Source of the DNA: Candidatus Chlamydia sanziniae
Lineage (GTDB): Bacteria; Chlamydiota; Chlamydiia; Chlamydiales; Chlamydiaceae
Reading direction: 5' to 3'
NCBI RefSeq assembly: GCF_001653975.1
Contig: NZ_CP014639.1
Span: 930,001-994,000, forward strand
Length of the DNA stretch: 64,000 nucleotides
The position numbers and the translations under genes are program-made. Under the pieces are notes generated by a model. That model did no database searches. It saw only the letters and a list, made by a program, of their open reading frames with translations, and was not told where the DNA came from. Positions 39,172 through 49,108 of the stretch are shown one piece after another. Position 1 is the first letter of the stretch. Each line of letters begins with the position of its first letter.

Positions 39172-39918
39172 TTAATAAGTAGTGCCCCCATCCACAGCTA
39201 ATACTTGTGAAGTTATATACTCAGATAACGGGGAAGCAAAAAATAATGCTACCCGAGCAATATCTTCCGTAGTTCCTGCCCTTCCCATAGGAACGTTCTT
39301 AAGCCATTCAGCAGTCACAGTCTCACTCAATACCCTTGTCATGTCTGTATCAATAAAACCCGGAGCTATACAATTTACTCGAACATTTCTTCCAGCCACT
39401 TCTTTAGCTAAAGATCTACTAAAAGCAATAACTCCACCTTTGGCAGCAGTATAATTAGTTTGCCCAGGATTCCCCATTTTAGCACCAATAGAAGTAATAT
39501 TAATGATTGAACCTGAACGCGCCTTCATCATAGGCCGAATTACTGAAGAACAAGTATAATATAAGGAATCTAAATTAGTACGAATCACCATGTGCCAGTC
39601 TTCTTCAGACATACGCATAAGCAAATTATCACGAGTGATACCAGCATTATTAATTAAAATATCGATTTTTTGATGACGATCTAAAAAATTTTTTACCGCT
39701 TCTTTAACAGCCCCAAAATCACCAACATCTACACGAGCAAATGACACTTGTCCTTGAAGATTGCTCAGAGCACTCGCAGCAGCCTGTCCCCGTTCTTCAT
39801 TCACGCCCCAAATCTCTACATCAACACCCTGTTCTAAAAATAATCTCGCAATTCCTAAACCAATTCCTCGCGAGCCACCAGTAATAATTGCTTTTTTCCC
39901 CGTTAATATAATCTCCAT
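39172..39918 (-). CDS. fabG: 3-oxoacyl-ACP reductase
   Basis: 248 residues, short-chain dehydrogenase. NADPH-binding TGGSRGIGLGIARLF (about 13-27), NNAGITRDNL (about 90-99), catalytic SITSIGAKMGNPGQTNYTAAKGGV region with Ser, Tyr and Lys (about 140-160) and the C-terminal VLAVDGGTTY. It reduces 3-oxoacyl-ACP in fatty-acid elongation. The fabD stop is one base upstream of its start, so fabH-fabD-fabG are an operon. Confidence 0.97.
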   Translation of the reverse strand: MEIILTGKKAIITGGSRGIGLGIARLFLEQGVDVEIWGVNEERGQAAASALSNLQGQVSFARVDVGDFGAVKEAVKNFLDRHQKIDILINNAGITRDNLLMRMSEEDWHMVIRTNLDSLYYTCSSVIRPMMKARSGSIINITSIGAKMGNPGQTNYTAAKGGVIAFSRSLAKEVAGRNVRVNCIAPGFIDTDMTRVLSETVTAEWLKNVPMGRAGTTEDIARVALFFASPLSEYITSQVLAVDGGTTY

Positions 39919-39919
39919 A

Positions 39920-40849
39920 TTAACATACCTCTTCTAAAAAATTTTCAATTATCTCAGTAGTACTAAGACTCTGCGTAGGCTTTGTAAGTCCAATTGAACG
40001 ATTTAAACCTGTAAGTACTTTACCAGGCCCTAATTCTAAAAATCGATCCACCATGGATTCCATAAAATAGCAACTTTGATACCATAGAGTTGGTGACGTT
40101 ATCTGACGCGCTAAACAAGTCCGAATTTCTTCAACAGATATTAGAGACTTAGCAACAACGTGTGAAATTAAAGGTACACCCGAATCTTTGATTGGAAGAG
40201 TATAAATATAGGGCGCAAGACCATCTTGAGCCGTCTGCATAAAAGGCGTATGAAATGCCCCAAATACTTTTAACCAAATTGCCTTCTTAGCACCTAAAGT
40301 TTGAAATAATTCGATAGCCTCTGAAACTTTTTCAACTGTTCCTGCAATCACAAGTTGACTAGGTGCGTTATAGTTTGCTATCCAAATCCCCTCACCTAAG
40401 CCTGCTATATGTTGCTCAACAACTTCAGCAGGCAGCCCTAATATGGCTGCCATAGCTCCAGGGCTCTGCTTACAAGCCTCATTCATTAACTCTCCACGTT
40501 TCCTAATAAGAGTTAATCCATCTAATAAAGATATCCTATTAGAAGCAGTCAGAGCAGTATATTCTCCCAAACTTAATCCTGATACAACCGTGGGAACAAT
40601 AGAAGATCGTGAAGAAAGAATACTCACGACTGCCATACTATGAAGATAAATAGCTAATTGACTATGTATAGTTTCCATTAATAATTTTTCTGGTCCTTGA
40701 AACATAATCGAAGTTAAGGAAAATCCCAATATTTCATCAGCAAGTGCAAAAATATCCGCAGCTTCTGAATAATTATGAGACAAATCTTTTCCCATACCTA
40801 CATATTGACTTCCTTGACCTGGAAATAAAAAAGCATACCGTGTGTTCAT
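39920..40849 (-). CDS. fabD: Malonyl-CoA:ACP transacylase
   Basis: 309 residues. FLFPGQGSQYVGMG (about 7-20), the nucleophile elbow SGLSLGEYTAL (about 90-100, where Leu replaces the usual His before Ser, as in many FabD proteins), and GAFHTPFMQ with the catalytic His (about 196-204). It loads malonyl onto ACP. Gap to fabH is 18 bases; fabG follows directly. Confidence 0.96.
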   Translation of the reverse strand: MNTRYAFLFPGQGSQYVGMGKDLSHNYSEAADIFALADEILGFSLTSIMFQGPEKLLMETIHSQLAIYLHSMAVVSILSSRSSIVPTVVSGLSLGEYTALTASNRISLLDGLTLIRKRGELMNEACKQSPGAMAAILGLPAEVVEQHIAGLGEGIWIANYNAPSQLVIAGTVEKVSEAIELFQTLGAKKAIWLKVFGAFHTPFMQTAQDGLAPYIYTLPIKDSGVPLISHVVAKSLISVEEIRTCLARQITSPTLWYQSCYFMESMVDRFLELGPGKVLTGLNRSIGLTKPTQSLSTTEIIENFLEEVC

Positions 40850-40867
40850 AAGTCAATCCTTCCCAAT

Positions 40868-41863
40868 TTAAACCTGCTCCAGGATTACTGCACCCCAAGA
40901 TAAACCCCCTCCAAAGGCTGTTAAAAGCAAATATTGATGTGGATCGATACACTCCGTATGAATCAGTTCGTCTAAGGCAATACCAACAGATGAAGCTGCT
41001 GTATTTCCATATTTATGTATGCTCTTAAATACTCTAGAAGGATCAACGTTAAAGCGCTTAGCCATAGCATCAATGATTCTTTCATTAGCTTGATGAGGGA
41101 CAAGCCAATGAATATCTTCTTCCTGAATGCCAGCCAAAGCAATTGCGGTTTTAGCTGAAGATTCCATACGCCTTATCGCATGCTTAAAAACCTCCTTCCC
41201 CTCCATAGCCATATAATGCTTCCCAGAACGTAAAGTTTCCTCAGAAGCGGGGTGACGACTTCCTCCTGCAGGTAAGCTTAAAAGCTCCCCTAATCTACCA
41301 TCAGCACCTAAACAAACCTGATGAATTTCAAGTGCTCCTGGACGACTTTCTCCAATCACACAGGCAGCCCCGCCATCACCAAAAAGTACACAAGTATTCC
41401 GATCCTCATAATTAACAAATGAAGAAAGCTTATCCGCAGCCATTAATAAAACATTTTTATACGCACCCGACTCTACATAAGCCTTGGCTACTGACAATCC
41501 ATACAAATATCCTGAACAAGCTGCCTGACAATCAAAAGCTGGAATCTCTTCTATTCCCAAATATGCCTGAGCAAGAGTCGCAGTAGAGGGAAAAATATAA
41601 TCAGGAGCAGCAGTAGAAAAAAGAATACATTCTATTTGATCTTTTCTTAGATTAGAATTTACAATTGCCTTTTTCGCAGCTTGAGCACCCATATAAGAAC
41701 TATGTTCATGGGGAGCAGCAATTCGACGTTCTCGAATTCCTGTTCTCAAAACAATCCATTCATTAGAGGTGTCTACCATTTTTTCTAAATCAAAGTTCGA
41801 CAAAACCTTTTGAGGTAAGTATGAACCCGTTGCCCAAATTGCTGCTTTTTTAGTCTTACTCAT
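40868..41863 (-). CDS. fabH: 3-oxoacyl-ACP synthase III
   Basis: 331 residues from ATG 41863; a TTG four codons upstream is less likely. Catalytic Cys in DCQAACSGYLYGL (about 108-120), His in WLVPHQANERIID (about 245-257), Asn in KYGNTAASSVGIAL (about 275-288), the Cys-His-Asn triad of FabH. It starts fatty-acid synthesis by condensing acetyl-CoA with malonyl-ACP. First gene of the fabH-fabD-fabG(-acpP) block. Divergent from recR. Confidence 0.96.
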   Translation of the reverse strand: MSKTKKAAIWATGSYLPQKVLSNFDLEKMVDTSNEWIVLRTGIRERRIAAPHEHSSYMGAQAAKKAIVNSNLRKDQIECILFSTAAPDYIFPSTATLAQAYLGIEEIPAFDCQAACSGYLYGLSVAKAYVESGAYKNVLLMAADKLSSFVNYEDRNTCVLFGDGGAACVIGESRPGALEIHQVCLGADGRLGELLSLPAGGSRHPASEETLRSGKHYMAMEGKEVFKHAIRRMESSAKTAIALAGIQEEDIHWLVPHQANERIIDAMAKRFNVDPSRVFKSIHKYGNTAASSVGIALDELIHTECIDPHQYLLLTAFGGGLSWGAVILEQV

Positions 41864-41982
41864 AGACAAACACAAGGAAAGAAAAAAGCTAGTATACTAT
41901 TCAAAGAGTTTATACTCTAACTTTAATTTAGTCTCCTAACCAACCTTTGGGGCAAATGTAAAAAATAAAATTCAAAAAAACC

Positions 41983-42585
41983 ATGATAAAGTACCCTGAT
42001 TATTTATCTAAACTAATTTTCTTTTTAAGAAAGCTTCCTGGAATTGGTTTCAAAACAGCAGAAAAACTCGCTTTTGAACTTATCACATGGGAAAAAGAGC
42101 AACTCGAAGCCCTGGGCCAGGCCTTTGAAGAAATTTCAATTGTGCGCAGTAATTGTAGCCAATGTTTCAGTCTAAAAGAAGCACCCGAGGCTGATTGTCA
42201 TTTCTGTACAAAAGAACGAGATCCTTCCAGTCTATGTGTTGTAGCCAGTCAAAAAGACGTCTTTTTCTTAGAACGCTCAAAAATATTTAATGGACACTAT
42301 TATGTCCTAGGCTCACTCCTCTCACCAATTACAGGGAAACATATAGACACTCAACGCCTTTTCTTATTGAAACAACGAATTGAAACTCTTTCCTCTAAAG
42401 AGATTATTCTCGCCCTTGATGCGACTTTAGAAGGCGATGCTACAGCTCTTTTTTTAAAACAAGAGTTGGTTACACTTCCCATTTTTATTTCGCGTTTGGC
42501 TTTGGGTTTACCTGTAGGGTTATCTTTTGACTATATAGACTCAGGAACACTAGCCAGAGCTTTCTCTGGGCGTCATCCATATTAA
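41983..42585 (+). CDS. recR: Recombination protein RecR
   Basis: 200 residues, standard length. Helix-hairpin-helix KLPGIGFKTAEKLAFEL (about 16-32), zinc finger CSQCFSLKEAPEADCHFC (about 58-75, four Cys) and Toprim domain with VVASQKDVFFLERS and ALDATLEGDATALFL. It acts with RecF/RecO in recombinational repair. Sits upstream of bamA, with 181 bases between. Confidence 0.97.
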   Translation: MIKYPDYLSKLIFFLRKLPGIGFKTAEKLAFELITWEKEQLEALGQAFEEISIVRSNCSQCFSLKEAPEADCHFCTKERDPSSLCVVASQKDVFFLERSKIFNGHYYVLGSLLSPITGKHIDTQRLFLLKQRIETLSSKEIILALDATLEGDATALFLKQELVTLPIFISRLALGLPVGLSFDYIDSGTLARAFSGRHPY

Positions 42586-42766
42586 TATTGAAATAAAAGT
42601 TCCCTTTCTTAAAATTATTTGCGGCTCCCATTTGGTTTAAATGTCTTTAAAAGCACAACATATTCTAAACGGTAAAGCCTTGTTAAAAAATTCGCCACTC
42701 CGTATTTTTGTGCTTACTTCATAAACAAACCTTCTGTCTCAGAAAAGATTCTTTGGAATGCTCATC

Positions 42767-45130
42767 ATGCGAAATAAAATTATTCTGCAGTTCTCCATCT
42801 TAGCGTTAATCCAAGCTCCTTTAACTTTATTCTCTGCAGAAAAAGTTAAAGAAGGCTATGCAATTGTAGAATCTATTACGATTACAACAGAAGGTGAAAA
42901 TGCTTTAAATAAACATGCGCTACCTAGACTAAAAACCCAAAGCGGAGCTTTGTTTTCTCAAATAGATTTTGATGAAGATTTGCGTACTTTAGCGAAGGAA
43001 TACGATACTGTAGATCCCCAAGTAGAGTTTTTTGAAGGAAAAACTACAATTGCATTACACCTAGTAGCTAAGCCTTGTATTCGTAAAATTCTTATTTTAG
43101 GAAATCATGCTATTCCTCAACATAAAATTATCAAAATTTTGCAAATATACCAAAATGACCTTTATGAAAGAGAAAAGTTTCTAAAAGGAATGGATGATTT
43201 AAAAACATACTATCTTAAACGCGGCTACTTTGAATCAAAATTAAATTACGATTTCGACCATAATCAAGAAAAAGGTTGTATTGATATTTCGATTCAAATC
43301 AAAGAAGGTCCCTGTGGGAAAATCAAACAACTAAAATTTAATGGACTGAATAGTACAGAAAAAGCAGACATTCAAGAATTTATTCAAACAAAACAGTACT
43401 CAAAAACTATCAGTTGGTTCACAGGAGCTGGATTATATCACCCCGACATTATTGAACAAGATATTCTAAGTATTACAAATTACCTACATAACCACGGTTA
43501 TGCTGATGCAATAGTCACTCCACAGTACGAACTCGATGATCAAGGCAACATCTTACTTTGCATAAATGCAGAAAAAGGCTCTCGATATACGCTAGGCCAT
43601 GTACATATTGATGGTTTTAAAATCCTTCCCAAACGCCTTATAGAAAAACAAATGAGTGTTGCCTCGAATGATCTGTATTGTTCCGACAAAGTATGGGATA
43701 GCGCACAAAAAATTAAACAAGCTTACGCAAGGTATGGTTACATTAACACCAATGTTGATGTTCTTTTCACCCCCCATGCTAACCGCCCTGTATATGATAT
43801 TACTTATCAAGTGAATGAAGGCTCACCTTACAAAGTCGGTTTAATTAAAATTACTGGGAATACCCATACCAAATCTGACGTCATTTTACATGAAACAAGT
43901 CTCTTTCCTGGCAATACATTTAATCGATTGAAATTAGAAAATACGGAACAACGCCTACGCAACACAGGTTATTTTCAATCCGTTAGTGTTTATACTGTAC
44001 GTTCTCAGTTAGATCCTATGGGGAATGCCGAGCACTATCGTGACATCTTTATAGAAGTTAAAGAAACTACGACAGGAAATTTAGGCTTGTTTTTAGGATT
44101 CAGCTCATTAGATAATCTTTTCGGGGGTATAGAATTATCAGAGAGCAATTTCGATCTTTTTGGTATCAGACATTTTTTCTCTAAAGGATTTCGTAGCTTA
44201 CGGGGAGGTGGAGAATATCTATTTTTAAAAGCCAATTTTGGAGATAAAGTTACGGATTATACCCTAAAATGGACAAAACCTCACTTTTTAAATACTCCTT
44301 GGATTTTAGGAGTAGAGCTTGAGAAATCGATTAATAGAGCCTTGTCAAAAGATTACGCTGTTCAGACGTATGGTGGAAATGTAAGCACAACTTATATTTT
44401 AAATGAGCACCTCAAATACGGGATCTTCTATCGAGGTAGCCAAACAAGTCTTCATGAAAAGCGTAAATTTCTTCTCGGTCCTAATATAGATAATAACAAA
44501 GGTTTTGTATCTGCGGGAGGTTGCACTCTAAGTTATGATTCTATTGACAATCCACGTAATCCTACAACAGGAATACGAAGCGGAATCAGCTTTGAAGTTT
44601 CTGGACTAGGAGGAACATACCACTTTACTAAGCTCTCTATAAATAGCGCAATATATCGAAAATTTACACGTAAAGGCGTCTTAAAAATAAAAGGCGAAGC
44701 TCAGTTTATCAAACCTTATAGCAACACTATAGCAGAGGGAGTTCCTATAAGTGAACGCTTCTTCTTAGGTGGAGAGACGTCTGTTCGAGGATACAAATCC
44801 TTTATTATTGGCCCCAAATACTCACCCTCCGAACCTAAGGGAGGACTTTCTTCACTGCTTCTTTCAGAAGAGTTCCAGTATCCTTTAATCAATCAACCTA
44901 ATGTGAGTACCTTTGTTTTCCTAGATGCAGGTTTTATAGGTCTCAAAGAATATACTATACATTTAAAAGACCTATGCAGCAGTGCTGGAATTGGCTTACG
45001 TTTCGATGTAATGAACAATGTGCCAGTTATGTTAGGATTTGGATGGCCTTTCCGTCCTACAGAAATACTCAATGGAGAGAAAATCGATGTATCTCAACGA
45101 TTCTTCTTTGCTCTAGGAGGCATGTTCTAA
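42767..45130 (+). CDS. bamA: Outer membrane assembly factor BamA (Omp85)
   Basis: 787 residues from ATG 42767, which has GGA nine bases upstream; an ATG at 42758 is also in frame. Signal peptide at 1-25 (MRNKIILQFSILALIQ...LFSA). Five POTRA domains follow (about 30-420), then a 16-strand barrel with the conserved LGGETSVRGYKSF in the L6 loop (about 663-675) and a terminal aromatic residue (FFFALGGMF) as the outer-membrane signal. It inserts beta-barrel proteins into the outer membrane, including chlamydial MOMP and Pmps. skp and lpxD follow on the same strand. Confidence 0.96.
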   Translation: MRNKIILQFSILALIQAPLTLFSAEKVKEGYAIVESITITTEGENALNKHALPRLKTQSGALFSQIDFDEDLRTLAKEYDTVDPQVEFFEGKTTIALHLVAKPCIRKILILGNHAIPQHKIIKILQIYQNDLYEREKFLKGMDDLKTYYLKRGYFESKLNYDFDHNQEKGCIDISIQIKEGPCGKIKQLKFNGLNSTEKADIQEFIQTKQYSKTISWFTGAGLYHPDIIEQDILSITNYLHNHGYADAIVTPQYELDDQGNILLCINAEKGSRYTLGHVHIDGFKILPKRLIEKQMSVASNDLYCSDKVWDSAQKIKQAYARYGYINTNVDVLFTPHANRPVYDITYQVNEGSPYKVGLIKITGNTHTKSDVILHETSLFPGNTFNRLKLENTEQRLRNTGYFQSVSVYTVRSQLDPMGNAEHYRDIFIEVKETTTGNLGLFLGFSSLDNLFGGIELSESNFDLFGIRHFFSKGFRSLRGGGEYLFLKANFGDKVTDYTLKWTKPHFLNTPWILGVELEKSINRALSKDYAVQTYGGNVSTTYILNEHLKYGIFYRGSQTSLHEKRKFLLGPNIDNNKGFVSAGGCTLSYDSIDNPRNPTTGIRSGISFEVSGLGGTYHFTKLSINSAIYRKFTRKGVLKIKGEAQFIKPYSNTIAEGVPISERFFLGGETSVRGYKSFIIGPKYSPSEPKGGLSSLLLSEEFQYPLINQPNVSTFVFLDAGFIGLKEYTIHLKDLCSSAGIGLRFDVMNNVPVMLGFGWPFRPTEILNGEKIDVSQRFFFALGGMF

Positions 45131-45236
45131 AATATAAAAAATTATAAGAGCATCTCTTAAAAAATCTTTGTTGTTTTCAGAGAACGCTTTTTTTGTTACC
45201 TTGTAGTCTTTGATTTCTTAATTTAAATGGGTTGTT

Positions 45237-45752
45237 ATGAAAAAATTACTGTTTTGCACTGGCTTTACGATCTTGAGCTTATCCTCCGTAGCTCAAGCTG
45301 ACATAGGTTATGTGAGTTTAAAGCGTTGTCTTGAAGAATCTGCTTTAGGAAAAAAAGAAAGCGAGGAGCTTGAATCTATGAAGCAACAATTCATGCAAAA
45401 TGCTGAAAAAATGGAAGAAGAACTTTCCTCCCTCTATGGAAAATTACAAGATGAAGATTACATGGAAAGTCTTTCCGAGACTGTATCAGAAGAATTACGT
45501 AAAAAATTTGAAAATCTTTCTGCAGAATATAACGCCTATCAATCACAATACTATCAAACCATTAATCAAAGTAATGTAAAACGAGTTCAAAAACTGATTC
45601 AAGAAGTAAAAAGCGCTTCAGAAACTGTACGAGAAGAAGCAAAATTAGAAGCTATTTTTAATGAAGAAGCTATTTTAGCCATTTCTCCAGGCACTGATAA
45701 GACTACTGAAATTATTAAAATTCTTGATGAATCTTTCAAAAAAAATAACTAA
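45237..45752 (+). CDS. skp: OmpH/Skp-family periplasmic chaperone
   Basis: 171 residues. Signal peptide [21 protein letters not shown] cleaved before DIGYVSLKR (the family's conserved first mature strand). Residues about 40-130 form long coiled-coil tentacles ([32 protein letters not shown]). Skp trimers hold unfolded outer-membrane proteins in transit to BamA, encoded directly upstream. lpxD follows after 26 bases, the standard bamA-skp-lpxD order. Confidence 0.93.
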   Translation: MKKLLFCTGFTILSLSSVAQADIGYVSLKRCLEESALGKKESEELESMKQQFMQNAEKMEEELSSLYGKLQDEDYMESLSETVSEELRKKFENLSAEYNAYQSQYYQTINQSNVKRVQKLIQEVKSASETVREEAKLEAIFNEEAILAISPGTDKTTEIIKILDESFKKNN

Positions 45753-45778
45753 TATCACATAGGATTAAGGAGTTTTCT

Positions 45779-46855
45779 ATGTCTGAAGGACCAGTTTATA
45801 CTCTTACACAGTTAGCTGAGTTATTGCAGGTTAGAGTTCAAGGAAATTTGGAAACTCCTATTTCCGGCATCGAAGAGATTAGCAACGCTAAAGCACACCA
45901 CGTCACTTTCTTAGATAATGAAAAATACACGAATTTTTTAAAAACTACAGAAGCTGGTGCAATTATTTTATCTAAATCTCAAGCCATGCAATATGCATAT
46001 CTAAATAAAAATTTTCTTATTACTTCGGAATCCCCCTCTCAAACCTTTCAAAAATGCATAGAGCTTTTTATTAAACCCGCAGAATCTGGATTTGCTGGCA
46101 TTCATCCTACTGCAGTCATTCATCCTACCGCTCATATTGGAGCAAACGTTTGTATAGAGCCCTATGCTGTTATTTACCAAAATGCACACATTGGTGCAGG
46201 AACATCTATTGGAGCTGGAAGTATTGTTGGAGCTGATAGTATACTAGGAGAGAATTGCTTGATCTATCCTAAAGTTATCATTCGAGAAAGAGTGGTTATT
46301 GGAAAACGTGTTATTATTCAACCCGGAGCTGTTTTAGGATCATGTGGCTTTGGTTACATTACCAATGCTTTTGGCCTTCATAAGCATTTAAAACACTTAG
46401 GCTCAGTAATCATCGGCGATGATGTCGAAATTGGAGCAAATACAACAATTGATCGTGGACGTTTTAAAAACACAATAATTCACGAAGGTTCAAAAATTGA
46501 TAACCAAGTACAAATAGCGCACCAAGTTAAAGTTGGTAAACACACTATTATTGTAGCACAGGCGGGTATCGCAGGATCTACAAAAATTGGAAACTACGTG
46601 ATCATCGGAGGTCAAGCTGGGATTACAGGACATATTTCTATTACAGATCATGTAATCATGATAGCTCAAACTGGTGTCACAAAATCGATCACATCTCCTG
46701 GAATTTACGGAGGAGCCCCCGCACGTCCTTACCAAGAAACTCATCGCCTAATTGCAAAAATTCGAAATCTTCCTAAGACTGAAGAAAGGTTGCGTAAACT
46801 AGAACAAGAAGTCAAAAGCCTCTTAGAGAAAATTGAAAAATCTTCACTTATTTAA
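45779..46855 (+). CDS. lpxD: UDP-3-O-(3-hydroxyacyl)glucosamine N-acyltransferase
   Basis: 358 residues. N-terminal uridine-binding domain (about 1-105), then a left-handed hexapeptide helix ([36 protein letters not shown] and more, about 115-310), with the catalytic His in [14 protein letters not shown] (about 239-252). It adds the second acyl chain in lipid A synthesis. AGGA lies upstream of the ATG. The C-terminal 35 residues are a helical extension. Confidence 0.96.
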   Translation: MSEGPVYTLTQLAELLQVRVQGNLETPISGIEEISNAKAHHVTFLDNEKYTNFLKTTEAGAIILSKSQAMQYAYLNKNFLITSESPSQTFQKCIELFIKPAESGFAGIHPTAVIHPTAHIGANVCIEPYAVIYQNAHIGAGTSIGAGSIVGADSILGENCLIYPKVIIRERVVIGKRVIIQPGAVLGSCGFGYITNAFGLHKHLKHLGSVIIGDDVEIGANTTIDRGRFKNTIIHEGSKIDNQVQIAHQVKVGKHTIIVAQAGIAGSTKIGNYVIIGGQAGITGHISITDHVIMIAQTGVTKSITSPGIYGGAPARPYQETHRLIAKIRNLPKTEERLRKLEQEVKSLLEKIEKSSLI

Positions 46856-46862
46856 TTTATAG

Positions 46863-47906
46863 CTAGACATGCATAGTATGCATCTTTCGCTTTAACATCA
46901 GCACTTTCATTACATTTTTATTCAAAATTTCAGGGCTAATTTCTCCATCATGAACTAGCTGGATGATAACTTTTACCCCAATATGGAACTCACTAAGACT
47001 GGAAAATACGAAACATTCCCCTCCAGAATTCAATGCTTTCACTGTCTGTTCCGTACTTGCTAATATAGAAGGACTCATAAATTTTAATGTAGAAAAGTCT
47101 ACATCTAAAGCTAGTCCCCGAATTGTATTGGCCAGGCTATAACGCAATGCTATAGGACTGCACAAAGAAGCAGCAGGAGAAGGAACATTGTTATCATAAA
47201 CGCATCCTTGAATGTTTCCGCTAGACTTAAGCTCCTTAATGAGTTTTCTATAATTCAATAGATCTATAGACATAATTTCTTTAAAAATTAAAGAAAACAT
47301 GACACCGTATTCTTGCAACAAAAAACCCAAATCTTTCCCTAAAACATCCAAATCCTTGCATTCTATGAGAGAAAGCTTTCGACAAGCTAAGTAAAAGCGT
47401 AAACTGTGTACAATACTACTTCCTAAAAGCAATGGCAAAGCTAATGCTTTATTTATAGAGCGTATATAAGCACATTGCCTTTCAAAAGGCCCACAAAATA
47501 ACAACACTCCGCCAAAACCTTCATGATGCTCTGAATAACGAATGATTGCTAAAAAATCTTCCCATTGGACTTCATATGGGGTCATATAAAAAAAAAGTTG
47601 TGCTATCCTTTTATCCATAGAAGTCAACATAGCAAACCACTCTTTAGTTTCCTCAAGCTCCTCATTTTTATAAGGCAACCACTGCGTTTTCTTTAAATAA
47701 TGGCTATGAGTAGACCCTCGACATTGAAATTCCTGTGCTGAAAGGACAATACGTTTTGCAATCGATGAGAGCTTTTGTTCCAATTCTTCATTATCTTTAA
47801 ACTTATCACCCTTATCACCAAAACGATGATCAAAATTCTTTACTATTCCATCGACCGAGTCCACATAAAACTGGGTATGTCTATTAAACTTACGAAAGAC
47901 ATCCAT
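46863..47906 (-). CDS. Degenerate glycoside hydrolase family 3 (NagZ)-like protein
   Basis: 347 residues, no signal peptide. After 95 unassigned residues, the sequence follows the family 3 pattern: MDKRIAQLFFYMTP (97-110), GFGGVLLFCGP (130-140), SINKALALPLLLGSS (150-164), LGKDLGFLLQEYGV (189-202), IRGLALDVDFSTLKF (262-276), TVKALNSGGECFVFS (288-302) and DGEISPEILNKNVMKVLMLK (320-339). The KHFPGHG substrate loop and its His/Asp acid-base pair are absent, and the middle is shortened by about 90 residues. So it is probably catalytically dead, or it has a changed activity. Convergent with lpxD (7-base gap). Family call is by eye. Confidence 0.6.
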   Translation of the reverse strand: MDVFRKFNRHTQFYVDSVDGIVKNFDHRFGDKGDKFKDNEELEQKLSSIAKRIVLSAQEFQCRGSTHSHYLKKTQWLPYKNEELEETKEWFAMLTSMDKRIAQLFFYMTPYEVQWEDFLAIIRYSEHHEGFGGVLLFCGPFERQCAYIRSINKALALPLLLGSSIVHSLRFYLACRKLSLIECKDLDVLGKDLGFLLQEYGVMFSLIFKEIMSIDLLNYRKLIKELKSSGNIQGCVYDNNVPSPAASLCSPIALRYSLANTIRGLALDVDFSTLKFMSPSILASTEQTVKALNSGGECFVFSSLSEFHIGVKVIIQLVHDGEISPEILNKNVMKVLMLKRKMHTMHV

Positions 47907-48008
47907 AGTCTACAGTCCTTATGGTTGTTTGCTGCAATTTTTAATCCAGGGATATTAAAGTTTTCTAGATTTAAAAAAAACTTAATTACTTTTTCTTTAG
48001 AATAGCGC

Positions 48009-48037
48009 TTGTTTTTTCAACCCCTACCTCTTATAAT
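48009..48037 (+). promoter_or_regulatory. Promoter of the pdhABC operon
   Basis: TTGTTT (48009-48014) and a perfect TATAAT (48032-48037) are 17 bases apart, 42 bases before the pdhA ATG. The start of transcription would fall near 48044. It is the best housekeeping-type promoter match I found in the window. Confidence 0.6.
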
Positions 48038-48079
48038 GACAAGGAAACAATTCTTCATGCATCTCCCTTGGATCCAAGC

Positions 48080-49108
48080 ATGTTCAGTTTATCTCCATAC
48101 AACATAGCTTCTGAGATTACACAAGAAACAACCGTACAAGATGTCCTAGAAACTTATGGTGCTGCAGAATGTACACAATTCCTTAACCAAATGCTTCTGA
48201 TTCGTGAACTTGAAGTTCGAGGAGAAGAAGCCTATTTAGAAAATCTCGTAGGAGGATTTTATCACTCTTACATTGGCCAAGAAGCTATAGCTACAGCAAT
48301 ACTTGCTAATACAGGAACTGACCACTGGTTCTTCTCTTCCTACCGTTGTCATGCTCTTGCTGTACTTCTTGGTATTCCACTTGAACAAATTGCAGCCGAG
48401 CTTCTAGGGAAAGAAACAGGCTGTGCTTTAGGCAGGGGCGGTTCAATGCATATGTGTGGACCTAATTTCCCAGGAGGTTTTGGTATTGTCGGAGGGCAGA
48501 TCCCCCTTGCAGCAGGAGCAGCATTTACTCTAAAATATCATAAAGAAAAAGAAAAAATTTCTTTGGGATTTATCGGAGATGGTGCCGTTGCTCAAGGCGT
48601 ATTTCATGAAACTTTAAATTTCGTAGCTCTTCATGACCTACCTCTCATGCTGATTATCGAGAACAATGGCTGGGGTATGGGAACAGCTCTACATCGAGCT
48701 ATAGCAAAACAGCCCATAGCAGAATCTCAAGGAGCCTCCTATGGAATACGAGCCTTTACCCTAAATGGTTTTGATTTATTTAACTGTCTTACAGGCTTTA
48801 AAGAAGCGTATCAATATATGCAAGCTACACGTCACCCCATCCTTATAGAATGTATCTGCTCGCGATTCCGAGGACACTCAATATCTGATCCTAACCTTTA
48901 TAGATCTAAAGAAGAAATGCAATCTCTTTTAAAAAAAGATCCTATTGTTATTGCTAAAACTTGGTTAATACAGCTAGGAACTTTGACTGAAGAAGAGTTT
49001 CAGCATTTACGCCAAGAATGCAAAACAAAAGTCCTTCAAGCCTTTACAAAAGCAAAAGCAGCTAATGATCCATCTACGACTACATTAGAAGAAGGAGTTT
49101 ATGCCTAA
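48080..49108 (+). CDS. pdhA: Pyruvate dehydrogenase E1 alpha subunit
   Basis: 342 residues from ATG 48080; a TTG at 48068 is possible but less likely. TPP site GDGAVAQGVFHETLNFVAL and the closing ENN (about 172-200), plus RCHALAVLLG and GGSMHMCG upstream. The substrate loop RFRGHSISDPNLYRS (about 270-284) holds residues that are phosphorylated in eukaryotic E1. Converts pyruvate to hydroxyethyl-TPP with PdhB. The last 8 bases overlap pdhB. Confidence 0.95.
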   Translation: MFSLSPYNIASEITQETTVQDVLETYGAAECTQFLNQMLLIRELEVRGEEAYLENLVGGFYHSYIGQEAIATAILANTGTDHWFFSSYRCHALAVLLGIPLEQIAAELLGKETGCALGRGGSMHMCGPNFPGGFGIVGGQIPLAAGAAFTLKYHKEKEKISLGFIGDGAVAQGVFHETLNFVALHDLPLMLIIENNGWGMGTALHRAIAKQPIAESQGASYGIRAFTLNGFDLFNCLTGFKEAYQYMQATRHPILIECICSRFRGHSISDPNLYRSKEEMQSLLKKDPIVIAKTWLIQLGTLTEEEFQHLRQECKTKVLQAFTKAKAANDPSTTTLEEGVYA

